From Bacilli bacterium (lineage in GTDB: Bacteria; Bacillota_I; Bacilli_A; RF39; UBA660), in NCBI GenBank assembly GCA_028703035.1, contig JAQVNR010000036.1, forward strand, positions 1-14,145: a DNA stretch of 14,145 bases, given 5' to 3'. The notes below the pieces were generated by a model, which did not search any database, was not told the DNA's origin, and saw nothing but the letters and a program-made list of their open reading frames with translations. Every line of letters starts with the position of its first letter. Position 1 is the first letter of the stretch. Below are positions 1 through 6,896 of the stretch, in pieces. Position numbers and translations under genes: made by a program.

Positions 1-335
1 CGTATAACTATACAGTAACTGTTCCGCAAAACTATCATGTTGATATAGTAAATGAAAAGTGTAATGTATTTTATGTGTCGGATGAAATATATGAAATGGG
101 AGTAGTAGAAGTAGAAACTCCAAATGGTAATAAAGTTAGAGCTTATGATAAAGAAAGATGCATTTGTGATATTATAAGATCAAAAGGAAGAATGGATTCT
201 GAGCAAGTAAAAAAAGCAATCAAGCAATATACGCAAAGTCGAGATAAAGACATAGTTAAACTTTCTAAATATTCAAAAAAGATGGGATTAAGCGATAAAG
301 TAATGGAAATAGTAGGGGGAGCATATTATGAGTAA
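1..335 (+). CDS. abiEi: AbiEi-type antitoxin, 3' part only (5' end outside window)
   Basis: This is the C-terminal part of a type IV toxin-antitoxin antitoxin of the AbiEi family. The reading frame is open from base 3 to the TAA at 333-335, about 110 residues, so the true start lies left of the window; the GTG at 75 is only an internal codon. Family features visible are an N-proximal TVTVPQNYHV stretch, a MGVVEVETPNG-VRAYDKERCICDIIR block (the usual G-x-V-R-x-Y-D-x-E-R-T-I-C-D region, with Cys for Thr) and a Lys/Tyr-rich helical end. AbiEi proteins usually carry an N-terminal winged-helix domain that represses their own promoter; that part is not in view. The last 8 nt overlap abiEii, the usual arrangement, which implies coupled translation. 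The family call is from recognised motifs. Confidence 0.88.
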   Translation, partial: YNYTVTVPQNYHVDIVNEKCNVFYVSDEIYEMGVVEVETPNGNKVRAYDKERCICDIIRSKGRMDSEQVKKAIKQYTQSRDKDIVKLSKYSKKMGLSDKVMEIVGGAYYE

Positions 336-1158
336 TTCAGCTCAAGCTGTAAAAGATAAGCTAAAAAATATATCCAAAGATAAAAATGTTGATTTTAATT
401 CTGTAATGAGATTTTACATGTATGACAGATTTGTTGAACGCTTATCAAAGAGTAAATATAAAGATAATTTTATATTAAAAGGTGGCTTCTATTTATGTAG
501 ATTATTTGGGTTTGAAAATAGAAGTACTATGGATATAGATACTGCAGTAAGAAAAGCAAATTTTACTGAAGAAAATATTGTTAAAATGGTAACAGAAATA
601 ATCGATATAGATGTAAATGATAATGTGAAATTTAAAATAGAAAAAATATCTGCCATAAAAGATGAAGATGAATATGGTGGATTAAGAGTAACAATCAATT
701 TTAGTTTAGAAAATATAAAAGATAAATTTTATATTGATATAGCAACAGGAGATCCGATACATCCAGGACCTGATGATTTTAATTATGAATCATTATTAGG
801 CAATGAAGTATATAAAGTATGGTCATATAATTTAGAAACTGTATTAGCTGAAAAAATTGAAACAATACTTAGTAAATTAGAAACAAGCAGTAGAATGAAA
901 GATTATTATGATATTTATTTAATACATAAATTTAAATTTAATAAAATAAATAAAACTAATTTAAGAGGTGCAGTAGAAAAGACTTTTGAAAAAAGAAAGT
1001 TCAATGTAGATATAATTACTAATCTTAACATAGTTAAAGATAGTAATGTTTTAAGAGAAAAATGGATAAGCTATGCCAAAAAAAATAGTTATGCTAAAGA
1101 CCTAGATTTTGATGAAACAATAAAATGTTTGGAAGATTTCATAAAAGTATTGATATAG
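328..1158 (+). CDS. abiEii: AbiEii-type nucleotidyltransferase toxin
   Basis: This is a 276-residue protein of the AbiEii (DUF1814, MenT-like) nucleotidyltransferase family, the toxin partner of AbiEi. Visible motifs are KGG at residues 51-53, followed by R65-S-T-M-D69-I-D71, which gives the polymerase-beta type GG...DxD metal and nucleotide site. Also present are ETVLAEKIETI at 170-180 and RMKDYYDIY at 189-197, both conserved in this family. Characterised relatives transfer nucleotides to RNA or bind GTP and cause growth arrest or abortive infection; the substrate of this one is unknown. The ATG at 328 sits 8 nt inside abiEi and follows a GGGGGAG ribosome site at about 315-321. The length is normal for the family. 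Translation ends at a TAG within a perfect 10-bp hairpin, and the same frame stays open for 41 codons beyond it (see the separate entry). Confidence 0.93.
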   Translation: MSNSAQAVKDKLKNISKDKNVDFNSVMRFYMYDRFVERLSKSKYKDNFILKGGFYLCRLFGFENRSTMDIDTAVRKANFTEENIVKMVTEIIDIDVNDNVKFKIEKISAIKDEDEYGGLRVTINFSLENIKDKFYIDIATGDPIHPGPDDFNYESLLGNEVYKVWSYNLETVLAEKIETILSKLETSSRMKDYYDIYLIHKFKFNKINKTNLRGAVEKTFEKRKFNVDIITNLNIVKDSNVLREKWISYAKKNSYAKDLDFDETIKCLEDFIKVLI

Positions 1159-1177
1159 GAGACAACCCCTATATCAA
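1150..1177 (+). repeat. Perfect 10-bp hairpin across the abiEii stop codon
   Basis: TTGATATAGG at 1150-1159 is the exact reverse complement of CCTATATCAA at 1168-1177, with an 8-nt loop. The stem includes the TAG stop of abiEii at 1156-1158. No T-run follows, so it does not look like an intrinsic terminator. It could affect termination of translation or mRNA stability, or be a junction scar; function is not known. Confidence 0.6.
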
Positions 1178-1284
1178 AGATTATTGAACAAAATTTATCA
1201 AATATAGAATTGAATGATGAACAAAAACAAAAAATTGAAATTGCTGTTAAATCAACTTTAGAAATCATTGAATCACAATACTAA
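1159..1284 (+). pseudogene. Open 41-codon remnant directly downstream of, and in frame with, abiEii
   Basis: Directly after the abiEii TAG the same frame stays open for 41 codons to a TAA at 1282-1284. It encodes a hydrophilic, helix-prone tail (includes IELNDEQKQKIEIA). There is no ATG or GTG in this stretch and the only TTG (1210) has no ribosome site, so it is probably not an independent gene. It may be the 3' end of another gene left after a recombination event, or a C-terminal extension cut off by the TAG. I do not recognise the peptide. That it is coding-derived is an inference from composition and frame. Confidence 0.3.
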
Positions 1285-1300
1285 TAGAAATAATCTATAT

Positions 1301-1326
1301 AAGACTATAAATAAGTCTTTTTATTT
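1301..1326 (+). terminator. Probable intrinsic terminator after the abiE region
   Basis: AAGACT at 1301-1306 pairs with AGTCTT at 1314-1319 across a 7-nt loop, and is followed by a T-rich run (TTTATTT). The stem is short and AT-rich, but the position between two independent gene groups supports the call. Confidence 0.5.
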
Positions 1327-1355
1327 GATAAAATATAAACAAGGAATTGATTTAT

Positions 1356-2357
1356 ATGAAATTATATTTATATGATTGGGATGGAACTATATATGATGGA
1401 GATTCTTCTATTGATTTTTTTATATTTTGTTTAAAGAAAGATAAGAAGTTAATTTTTTATTTATTTAAATTAATAAATCCTTTTATTAAATATAAAGCTA
1501 AATATATAAATATAACTGAATTTAAAGAAGAAGTGTTTTCATTTTTAAAGACTATTGATAATGTTGATGCTTGTGTTAAAGAATTTTGGGATATAAATGA
1601 GTATAAAATAAAAGAGTTTTATTTAGATGAAAAAGATCATAGTAAAGATATTATTATATCTGCTTCTCCTGAATTTTTATTAGAATGTATTTGTCAGAAG
1701 TTAAAAGTTAAAGATATGATTGCATCAAGTGTTGATAAAAAGACTGGTAAATTTAAGAGGCCTAATTGTCGTGGTGAAGAGAAGATAGTCAGATTTAGAG
1801 AGAAGTATCCTAAGGCTGAAATACTTGAGATGTACAGTGATTCAATGCATGATAAACCACTACTTGATCTTGCTAAGAAAAGTTATATGGTAAGAGGTAA
1901 TAAAATATATGATTATGAAACATATAAGCCCAATATATTAAAAATATTTTGGAAATGGGGATGGAGTATATATCATAAGAATGAAGAGATATGGGATTAT
2001 TTAATAGTTGGGGGTCTTACTACTATAGTAAGTATTGGGTCTTATAGTATATTATTAAAATTATGTGGTTTTAATTATATTATATCTAATATATTATCTT
2101 GGATACTTGCAGTAGTCTTTGCCTATTTTACTAATCGTTGGTTTGTATTTAAGAGTACTAATAAAAATAAGTTAAATGAGTTTATTAAATTTAGTGGTTC
2201 AAGAGTTACAACTTTAGTTGTAGAAACTGGATTGCTGATGGTTCTAATTGACTTAATTATGTTTGATGAAGTATGGTCTAAGGTAATTGGGCAGATAATT
2301 GTAGTAGTTCTTAATTATATAATTAGTAAATTATTAGTGTTTAAAGAAAAGGAGTAA
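1356..2357 (+). CDS. HAD-IB family phosphatase fused to a GtrA-like membrane domain
   Basis: A 333-residue two-domain protein. Residues 1 to about 190 are a HAD phosphohydrolase: motif I D7-W-D9-G-T (D7 would be the nucleophile, D9 the acid/base), motif II ISAS at 101-104, and the acidic motif IV SDSMHD at 161-166. Residues about 213-330 are a GtrA-like domain with four hydrophobic segments (about 215-235, 240-262, 283-303 and 308-326) and the family's TNRWFVFKS and EFIKFSGSR stretches. GtrA proteins are linked to export of lipid-linked sugars, so the fusion may dephosphorylate a polyprenyl-linked or sugar phosphate substrate at the membrane; that is inference. The ATG at 1356 is preferred because AAGGA at 1341-1345 is 10 nt upstream; an upstream TTG at 1347 lies only 1 nt from it. 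A gene of unknown function follows after 2 nt. Confidence 0.88.
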   Translation: MKLYLYDWDGTIYDGDSSIDFFIFCLKKDKKLIFYLFKLINPFIKYKAKYINITEFKEEVFSFLKTIDNVDACVKEFWDINEYKIKEFYLDEKDHSKDIIISASPEFLLECICQKLKVKDMIASSVDKKTGKFKRPNCRGEEKIVRFREKYPKAEILEMYSDSMHDKPLLDLAKKSYMVRGNKIYDYETYKPNILKIFWKWGWSIYHKNEEIWDYLIVGGLTTIVSIGSYSILLKLCGFNYIISNILSWILAVVFAYFTNRWFVFKSTNKNKLNEFIKFSGSRVTTLVVETGLLMVLIDLIMFDEVWSKVIGQIIVVVLNYIISKLLVFKEKE

Positions 2358-2359
2358 TT

Positions 2360-2797
2360 ATGAAAATGGAAGATTTTGAAAAAGCGGTAGCTAAAAATAT
2401 TAAAAGAAATAAAAAATATATTAAGGAATTTGAAAACAAACTTAAAGAAAAAGGTTTAAGTAAAAAAACAATTAGAAATCATCTTAATAATATCGATTTA
2501 TTTCTCAATAATTATTTAAATTATTATGATATTATTTTAATGGAAGATGGAATAGGTCGTGTATATAGCTTTTTAGGAGATTTCTTTATTAGGAAATGTT
2601 TGTGGTCAAGTAAAACTTCAATAAAAAGCAATGCAGCTACCTTAAAGAAATTTTATAAGTGCATGAGCGAAAAAAAATATATCGAAAAAGAAATATATGA
2701 ACAAATGGTTAAAATAATAAATGATAATATGGATTTCTTTTTAGATGAACTAGATGCTTATGACAATTATGGTGAAGAAGACTATTTTGGGTTTTGA
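2360..2797 (+). CDS. Small protein of unknown function, SAM-like/recombinase N-domain-like fold suspected
   Basis: A 145-residue, Lys-rich, mostly helical soluble protein that I cannot assign firmly. The central part reads GLSKKTIRNHLNNIDLFLN (32-50) followed by MEDGIGRVYSFLGDFFIRKC (61-80) and KKFYKCM (96-102). A pattern of short helices with a KTI-x(n)-Y-L core resembles the N-terminal core-binding (SAM-like) domain of tyrosine recombinases, but there is no catalytic domain, so it is not itself an integrase. The C-terminus is acidic. AAGGAG at 2349-2354 precedes ATG 2360 by 5 nt; ATG 2366 is a possible alternative. It starts 2 nt after the GtrA-fusion stop, so translation is probably coupled. 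A broken paralogue lies immediately downstream. That it is a real gene is well supported; the function is not. Confidence 0.72.
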   Translation: MKMEDFEKAVAKNIKRNKKYIKEFENKLKEKGLSKKTIRNHLNNIDLFLNNYLNYYDIILMEDGIGRVYSFLGDFFIRKCLWSSKTSIKSNAATLKKFYKCMSEKKYIEKEIYEQMVKIINDNMDFFLDELDAYDNYGEEDYFGF

Positions 2798-2845
2798 AAA
2801 CACAACAATTAATAGTTATATTAAATAATTGGAGGGATTTATAAA

Positions 2846-3200
2846 ATGGATGATTACATAGAACCAATAAATGAAAAAGAAAGGGAAAAAAACCATAAGA
2901 AAAACGAAAAATATCTTATTGAATTTAGAGATTGGTCTAGTAATATTGATAATATAAAAAGTTATCAATATCTTAAAGATGCAAATTTTTATTTTCTTAC
3001 ATATTTAAGCCTTCGTAATACTAATAATATGGAAGAAGGATCGAACTAATTTATATGATTTTTTTACCGATTTCTTCATTAGAAGATGTGTGTGGTTTAA
3101 CACTAAGACGATTAAAGAATATACAGTTAGCTTAGAAATGTTTTATAAGTGTATGTATGAACTTGTTAATAGAGAATATTATAGGAGGTTTTTTTATTAA
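2846..3200 (+). pseudogene. Frameshifted paralogue of the upstream 145-residue protein
   Basis: The intact frame begins at ATG 2846 (GGAGGG about 8 nt upstream) but stops at TAA 3047-3049 after 67 residues. From about 3042 the next frame (+1) continues the homology to TAA 3198-3200. YLKDANFYFLTYLS...MEEG in the first frame aligns without gaps to HLNNIDLFLNNYLN...MEDG of the upstream gene. LYDFFTDFFIRRCVW and MFYKCM in the second frame match VYSFLGDFFIRKCLW and KFYKCM. Across the junction, removing one base near 3041 (GGATCGAAC) restores an uninterrupted alignment. The reconstructed product (about 118 residues) is also shorter at the C-terminus than the intact copy. No slippery sequence is present, so this is read as decay rather than programmed frameshifting. 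The tail of the second frame overlaps the ribosome site of the next gene. Confidence 0.75.
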
Positions 3201-3201
3201 G

Positions 3202-3990
3202 ATGAAAATAGGAAGAAATGAAACTTGCCCTTGCGGAAGTGGTAAAAAGTATAAACATTGCTGTTTAAATATAAAAGATGACATTGATAAAAAAGAATTT
3301 AACAATGATTTATATAATCTTGTGTTTGGCATAAGAAACTTAGTTTTAAGAAATGTACCTCATATTAAAGAATATAAAAAGATTAGAAATATTCATAGTG
3401 AAGTTTTAGATAGTATGATTGATTATATTGATAATAAATATCCATTTAGGGGCACTATTGAAAAGCAAATTCATATATTTGAAAATGAAATTGATGTTAA
3501 ACTAGATTTATATAAAGAAGATGATACAAGAGTATATTATGATTTACTAATATACCCTAATGATTTAGAAATCACTTCAATCACTGAAATGTATTTAAAT
3601 CAAAAAAAATTTAGAAAAGAAGAAAAAATAATTATGCTTAATGCAATGAAAGAATCTTATGTTGGGTTTTTTAAAATAATTAGTAAAGATTATGAAAATA
3701 GCTATGTAGAAATAGAAGATATTTTCACTAAAAAGAAATTTAAAATAATTGATATCGCTCTTGCTACTTTGACAAAAGAAAATGTTTATTTATATAATCG
3801 GGTTATTACTTATAACGATATATCTTTTCTCTCAGGGATTAATTTAAGTTTTACATTTGATAATCCAATTATAAAATCATATATTAAAAAATATGATTCT
3901 ACAAATACTAATCATATCGAAAAAACTTTAAAGTTATTTAAAATATATAATAAGTCCGATTTTACTCATAAAATTAATGTTATAAAATAA
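3202..3990 (+). CDS. SEC-C zinc-motif protein of unknown function
   Basis: A 262-residue protein that opens with a SEC-C zinc-binding motif: RNETCPCGSGKKYKHCC, with C9, C11, C20 and C21 (H19 adjacent) as likely zinc ligands. SEC-C motifs were first seen at the end of SecA but also occur as small adaptor modules on many unrelated proteins. The rest (about 30-262) is an uncharacterised alpha/beta region rich in Lys, Ile and Tyr, with no catalytic motif that I recognise. The ATG at 3202 is chosen because SEC-C starts often read MKIGRN. The strong AGGAGG at 3183-3188 is 13 nt away, rather far; an in-frame ATT at 3196 would have better spacing. An in-frame ATG at 3157 would add 15 residues inside the upstream pseudogene and lacks a clear ribosome site. 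It is the last gene of the accessory cluster. Confidence 0.8.
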   Translation: MKIGRNETCPCGSGKKYKHCCLNIKDDIDKKEFNNDLYNLVFGIRNLVLRNVPHIKEYKKIRNIHSEVLDSMIDYIDNKYPFRGTIEKQIHIFENEIDVKLDLYKEDDTRVYYDLLIYPNDLEITSITEMYLNQKKFRKEEKIIMLNAMKESYVGFFKIISKDYENSYVEIEDIFTKKKFKIIDIALATLTKENVYLYNRVITYNDISFLSGINLSFTFDNPIIKSYIKKYDSTNTNHIEKTLKLFKIYNKSDFTHKINVIK

Positions 3991-3991
3991 C

Positions 3992-4008
3992 AACTAATTA
4001 GTTTTTTA
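3992..4008 (+). terminator. Weak terminator-like palindrome after the SEC-C gene
   Basis: AACTAATTAGTT at 3992-4003 is a perfect palindrome running into six T residues. The real stem is only about 4 bp with a 4-nt loop, so as a terminator it is weak. Position just after a stop codon is the main support. Confidence 0.3.
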
Positions 4009-4121
4009 AGGGAAAAAATTAAAAAAATATAGAGTTAGATATAGGCAATGTATCTAATAAAAAAAATGTAATAGCATATAATTAAATAACATTAATTCTG
4101 TTGAAATTCGCTCAAATATTT

Positions 4122-4206
4122 GTTTACATATACCTATAATACAAAAACGGAAATTAGTCTAAAAATTTGCCTATTTTTTAGCAATTTAATTTCGGGATAT
4201 GTAAAC
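4122..4206. repeat. Inverted repeat GTTTACATAT...ATATGTAAAC
   Basis: GTTTACATATACC at 4122-4134 and GGGATATGTAAAC at 4194-4206 are reverse complements at 12 of 13 positions, 59 bp apart. The left arm directly abuts TATAAT at 4135-4140. It could be a pair of operator sites or the arms of a small degraded element; no target-site duplication was identified. Confidence 0.5.
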
Positions 4207-4322
4207 CCTCTTTAAAAACGATTTTTGCTAGTAATAACAGGGTTTGAAAATTTATATAATGTAAAGTAATTAATATCGTTTGTAACCATAATAAAACCTC
4301 CATATTGAGGTTTTATTTCAAA
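4147..4322 (+). ncRNA. Possible small RNA between a -10 box and a terminator
   Basis: A TATAAT box at 4135-4140 (with only a poor -35 match about 17 bp upstream) would start a transcript near 4147. The strong hairpin terminator at 4290-4317 would end it at about 170-175 nt. Inside are a bulged hairpin around TTGC/GCAA (about 4163-4187) and a GGG/CCC mini-stem, but no ORF. No known RNA family is recognised. This is a speculative reading of signals. Confidence 0.2.
4290..4320. terminator. Strong bidirectional intrinsic terminator upstream of cas3
   Basis: AATAAAACCTC at 4290-4300 pairs perfectly with GAGGTTTTATT at 4307-4317 across the 6-nt loop CATATT. The T-rich 3' side and A-rich 5' side let it work on both strands. 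It insulates the cas operon from the accessory cluster, so the cas promoter should lie between about 4320 and 4470. Confidence 0.8.
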
Positions 4323-4477
4323 AATAGTCTTTGGGTAGTCTTGAAATTATCCTGAACTTTACTGTAAACATTCTAAATATTGTTATTTATTACCTAAACT
4401 GTAACACATAAAATGTAAATAAGAAGTAATTGTAAAACATTTAATATAAATTATATGTTAAACTAAGGTTAAAGAGG
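4321..4477 (+). promoter_or_regulatory. Region expected to hold the cas operon promoter, with repeated TGTAA-type words
   Basis: It lies between the terminator and cas3. Three similar words, ACTGTAAACAT (4361-4371), ACTGTAACACAT (4398-4409) and ATTGTAAAACAT (4429-4440), recur at 37 and 31 bp. AT-rich -10-like strings occur at about 4445-4458, but no -35/-10 pair with good spacing stands out, so no exact promoter is claimed. AAAGAGG at 4471-4477 is the cas3 ribosome site, 8 nt before the ATG. Confidence 0.4.
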
Positions 4478-4485
4478 TAAATGTT

Positions 4486-6885
4486 ATGAAGATAGCAAGA
4501 AAGTTGAAAGATGGTAGTGTGCAACTATTAACCGAACACCTAGAAAGTGTTGCAGAACATAGTAAATCAATCGCTTCTAAGATAGGTTTAGGACAGATAT
4601 CATTATTAATTGGTTTGCTTCATGATATAGGGAAATTTACAACTGAATTTCAAGACTATATAAAAAATGCTGATCCTAATGATAAAAAAGGTTCTGGTAT
4701 AGATCATGGCGTTTATGGTGCCAAGTATATTATGGAAAAATTAAATGGTGATATGCTAGATAATGTTGCGGCTGAAATAATTGCTTTTGTTGTTTGTTAT
4801 CATCATGGTGGACTTCCTGATTATCTTGATAAAGATTATCAAATTATATTATTTAAGAGAATTGATAAGATTAAAGCTAATAGATATCAAGATATATTTA
4901 AAGAATTTGAATTAATATTTTCTAAATATAATTTAGAAGAACTTATTTCTGAAAGTTCAAAAGAAATTAAACTATTCTTAAATAATATAAACGAAACTAT
5001 AGAAGATTTTAATAGCAAAATATTTGCTATTCATATGTTAATTAAAACTTTATATAGTATTTTAGTGGATTCTGATTGGTATGATTGTTATTTGTTTGAA
5101 GCTAAAAAAACTTATAAAGAACAAGATATTTTAAACCATTACGTAGATAGTTTTATTTATGAACTAGATAGAAAACTTACTAAATTTAAAAAGAACAAAC
5201 CTTCTTCTTTATTACAGCAAACCGTGTTTCAAATGCGAGATAAAGTTACTGATGATTGTTTTACATTTGCTAGTAAAAAGCCTGGAATTTATACACTTAC
5301 TGTTCCTACTGGTGGGGGAAAAACTTTTGCTAGTTTAAATTATGCTTTGCATCATTCAAAATTATATAATAAAGAGAGAATAATATATGTCGCTCCTTAT
5401 ACAAGCATTATTGAACAAAATGCCAAAGAAATAAGAAAAGCTTTAAAGTGTAATGATAAATTACTTGAATATCATTCTAATGTCATTTCTGAAAATAAAA
5501 TAAATGAATTTGATGATGAAAATCATATTAAAGTATTGAGTGCTAGATGGGATTATCCAATAATTTTTACAACAATGGTTCAGTTCTTAAATGTAATTTT
5601 TGCAAAACCTTCTCAGGATATTCGAAAATTACACGCTTATATAAATTCGGTAATAATTTTTGATGAAGCTCAATCTGTACCGCTTCATTGTACATCATTG
5701 TTTAATGAAGCTGTGAATTTCCTTAATGAATTTCTTAATTGTACTGTTGTTTTATGTACTGCTACCCAACCGGCTTTAAACGAAGTTGAAAGGCCATTAA
5801 AATTAAGTGAAAATTGTGAAATAGTTAGTGATGTTCAAAACATTTTCGATAAACTTAAAAGAGTGAATGTTATAGATAAAACCATAAAAGGTGGTTATAG
5901 TTACAACGATGCTTTTAATTTGGTTAAAGAATTAAAAAAAGACCATTTAAGTATTCTTGTGGTTGTTAACACAGTGAAAACAGCTGAAGAGATATTCAGG
6001 ATTATTAGAAATAATGATAAAAAGAGTAAGCTTTATTATTTAAGTTCAAATATATGTCCGTCTCATCGGTTAAAGGTTATTAATGATATGAAAGTGTCTC
6101 TTGATAAAAAGGAACATGTTATTTGTATTAGTACTCAAGTTATAGAGTGTGGTGTTGATATCAGTTTTAGTACTGTTATTAGAAGCTTAGCTGGACTTGA
6201 TTCAATAGCTCAGGCATCAGGAAGGTGTAACCGCCATGGTGAAACAAACATTTCTAATAGCTATATTATAAATTTTAATAGCGAATATGAAAATACGGGA
6301 AGAATATTAAATATTGATATAGGTAAAAAACAAACTATTAATATGCTTGAATTATATAAAAATAATCCCAGTAAATACAATAATAGCTTACTGTCTAACG
6401 AAATTATAAAAGAATATTTTAATAGATTTATCAGGGATAATAATATTAGTAAAGAGTTAGATTATATCTTAGAAAAGGAAGATACTACTATTTATAAATT
6501 ATTATCATCTGATAGTAAAAAAAAGTCATATATGCAATTTGTAAGCAATTTTTATCCCTTATCTTTATGTTATCAGTTTAAAACTGCAAGATGCAATTTT
6601 AAAGTAATCGAAGATAATACTAAGTCTATTATTGTTCCTTATAATGAAGGGGTAAATTTAATTGCTAACTTATCTTCAAGTATCGATATAAATGAAAAAT
6701 ATGAAATATTAAAGACGGCACAATTGTATTCAGTTAATGTATTTGATAATAAGTATTTTCATTTAAATAAATTAGAGGCATTTTTGCCTAGTGAAGTGGA
6801 AGGAGTGTATTTATTAAAAGATGGATTTTATGATAAAGATTTAGGAATTGTCACAGAAAAAAATATGGATTTTTTAAATCATTAA
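4486..6885 (+). CDS. cas3: Cas3 helicase-nuclease, type I-C
   Basis: A 799-residue HD-helicase fusion that unwinds and degrades DNA marked by Cascade. The N-terminal HD nuclease shows H18, H25, H46-D47 (LLHDIGK), H74, HH at 106-107 and D197, which are the expected metal ligands. The helicase follows with Walker A TVPTGGGKT at 272-280, DEAQ at 393-396, TAT at 425-427 (motif III), STQVIECGVDIS at 549-560 (motif V) and QASGRCNR at 576-583 (motif VI). The length is normal for I-C Cas3 and no key residue is missing, so the enzyme should be active. The ATG at 4486 has AAAGAGG 8 nt upstream. It is the first gene of the operon; cas5c starts 11 nt after its stop. Confidence 0.97.
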   Translation: MKIARKLKDGSVQLLTEHLESVAEHSKSIASKIGLGQISLLIGLLHDIGKFTTEFQDYIKNADPNDKKGSGIDHGVYGAKYIMEKLNGDMLDNVAAEIIAFVVCYHHGGLPDYLDKDYQIILFKRIDKIKANRYQDIFKEFELIFSKYNLEELISESSKEIKLFLNNINETIEDFNSKIFAIHMLIKTLYSILVDSDWYDCYLFEAKKTYKEQDILNHYVDSFIYELDRKLTKFKKNKPSSLLQQTVFQMRDKVTDDCFTFASKKPGIYTLTVPTGGGKTFASLNYALHHSKLYNKERIIYVAPYTSIIEQNAKEIRKALKCNDKLLEYHSNVISENKINEFDDENHIKVLSARWDYPIIFTTMVQFLNVIFAKPSQDIRKLHAYINSVIIFDEAQSVPLHCTSLFNEAVNFLNEFLNCTVVLCTATQPALNEVERPLKLSENCEIVSDVQNIFDKLKRVNVIDKTIKGGYSYNDAFNLVKELKKDHLSILVVVNTVKTAEEIFRIIRNNDKKSKLYYLSSNICPSHRLKVINDMKVSLDKKEHVICISTQVIECGVDISFSTVIRSLAGLDSIAQASGRCNRHGETNISNSYIINFNSEYENTGRILNIDIGKKQTINMLELYKNNPSKYNNSLLSNEIIKEYFNRFIRDNNISKELDYILEKEDTTIYKLLSSDSKKKSYMQFVSNFYPLSLCYQFKTARCNFKVIEDNTKSIIVPYNEGVNLIANLSSSIDINEKYEILKTAQLYSVNVFDNKYFHLNKLEAFLPSEVEGVYLLKDGFYDKDLGIVTEKNMDFLNH

Positions 6886-6896
6886 AAGGAGGTAAA

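Larger units (their letters stand above)
3991..4485. other. 495-bp non-coding gap upstream of the cas operon
   Basis: No convincing ORF is present on either strand. The gap contains a weak palindrome after the SEC-C gene, a 12-of-13 inverted repeat (4122-4134 and 4194-4206), two TATAAT words (4135-4140 and 4255-4260), a strong bidirectional terminator (4290-4317) and then about 170 bp that must carry the cas promoter. TGTAA occurs eight times on the + strand (4067, 4200, 4260, 4281, 4363, 4400, 4414, 4431). It is extremely AT-rich. No copy of the CRISPR repeat is present. Confidence 0.7.

Noticed and set aside
489..698. 69-codon open frame on the minus strand
   Set aside because: It lies entirely within abiEii, which has clear motifs; no ribosome site or recognisable protein.
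1347..1355. TTG 1347 as the start of the HAD-GtrA gene
   Set aside because: It is 1 nt from the AAGGA site, too close; ATG 1356 has proper spacing and begins directly before the HAD motif.
3030..3055. Programmed ribosomal frameshift joining the two frames
   Set aside because: There is no slippery heptamer or obvious pausing structure at the junction, and the product would also be C-terminally short; decay is the simpler reading.
3202..3265. SEC-C motif taken as evidence for SecA
   Set aside because: There are no SecA ATPase motifs; the motif is at the N-terminus of an unrelated protein.
3132..3332. 66-codon open frame on the minus strand
   Set aside because: It is antisense to the SEC-C start and the pseudogene tail; no family resemblance.
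4095..4356. CreTA-like pseudo-repeats at TTGAAAT words
   Set aside because: Only the last 7 bases match the CRISPR repeat; no GTCGCACC hairpin part is present, and such words are common in AT-rich DNA.
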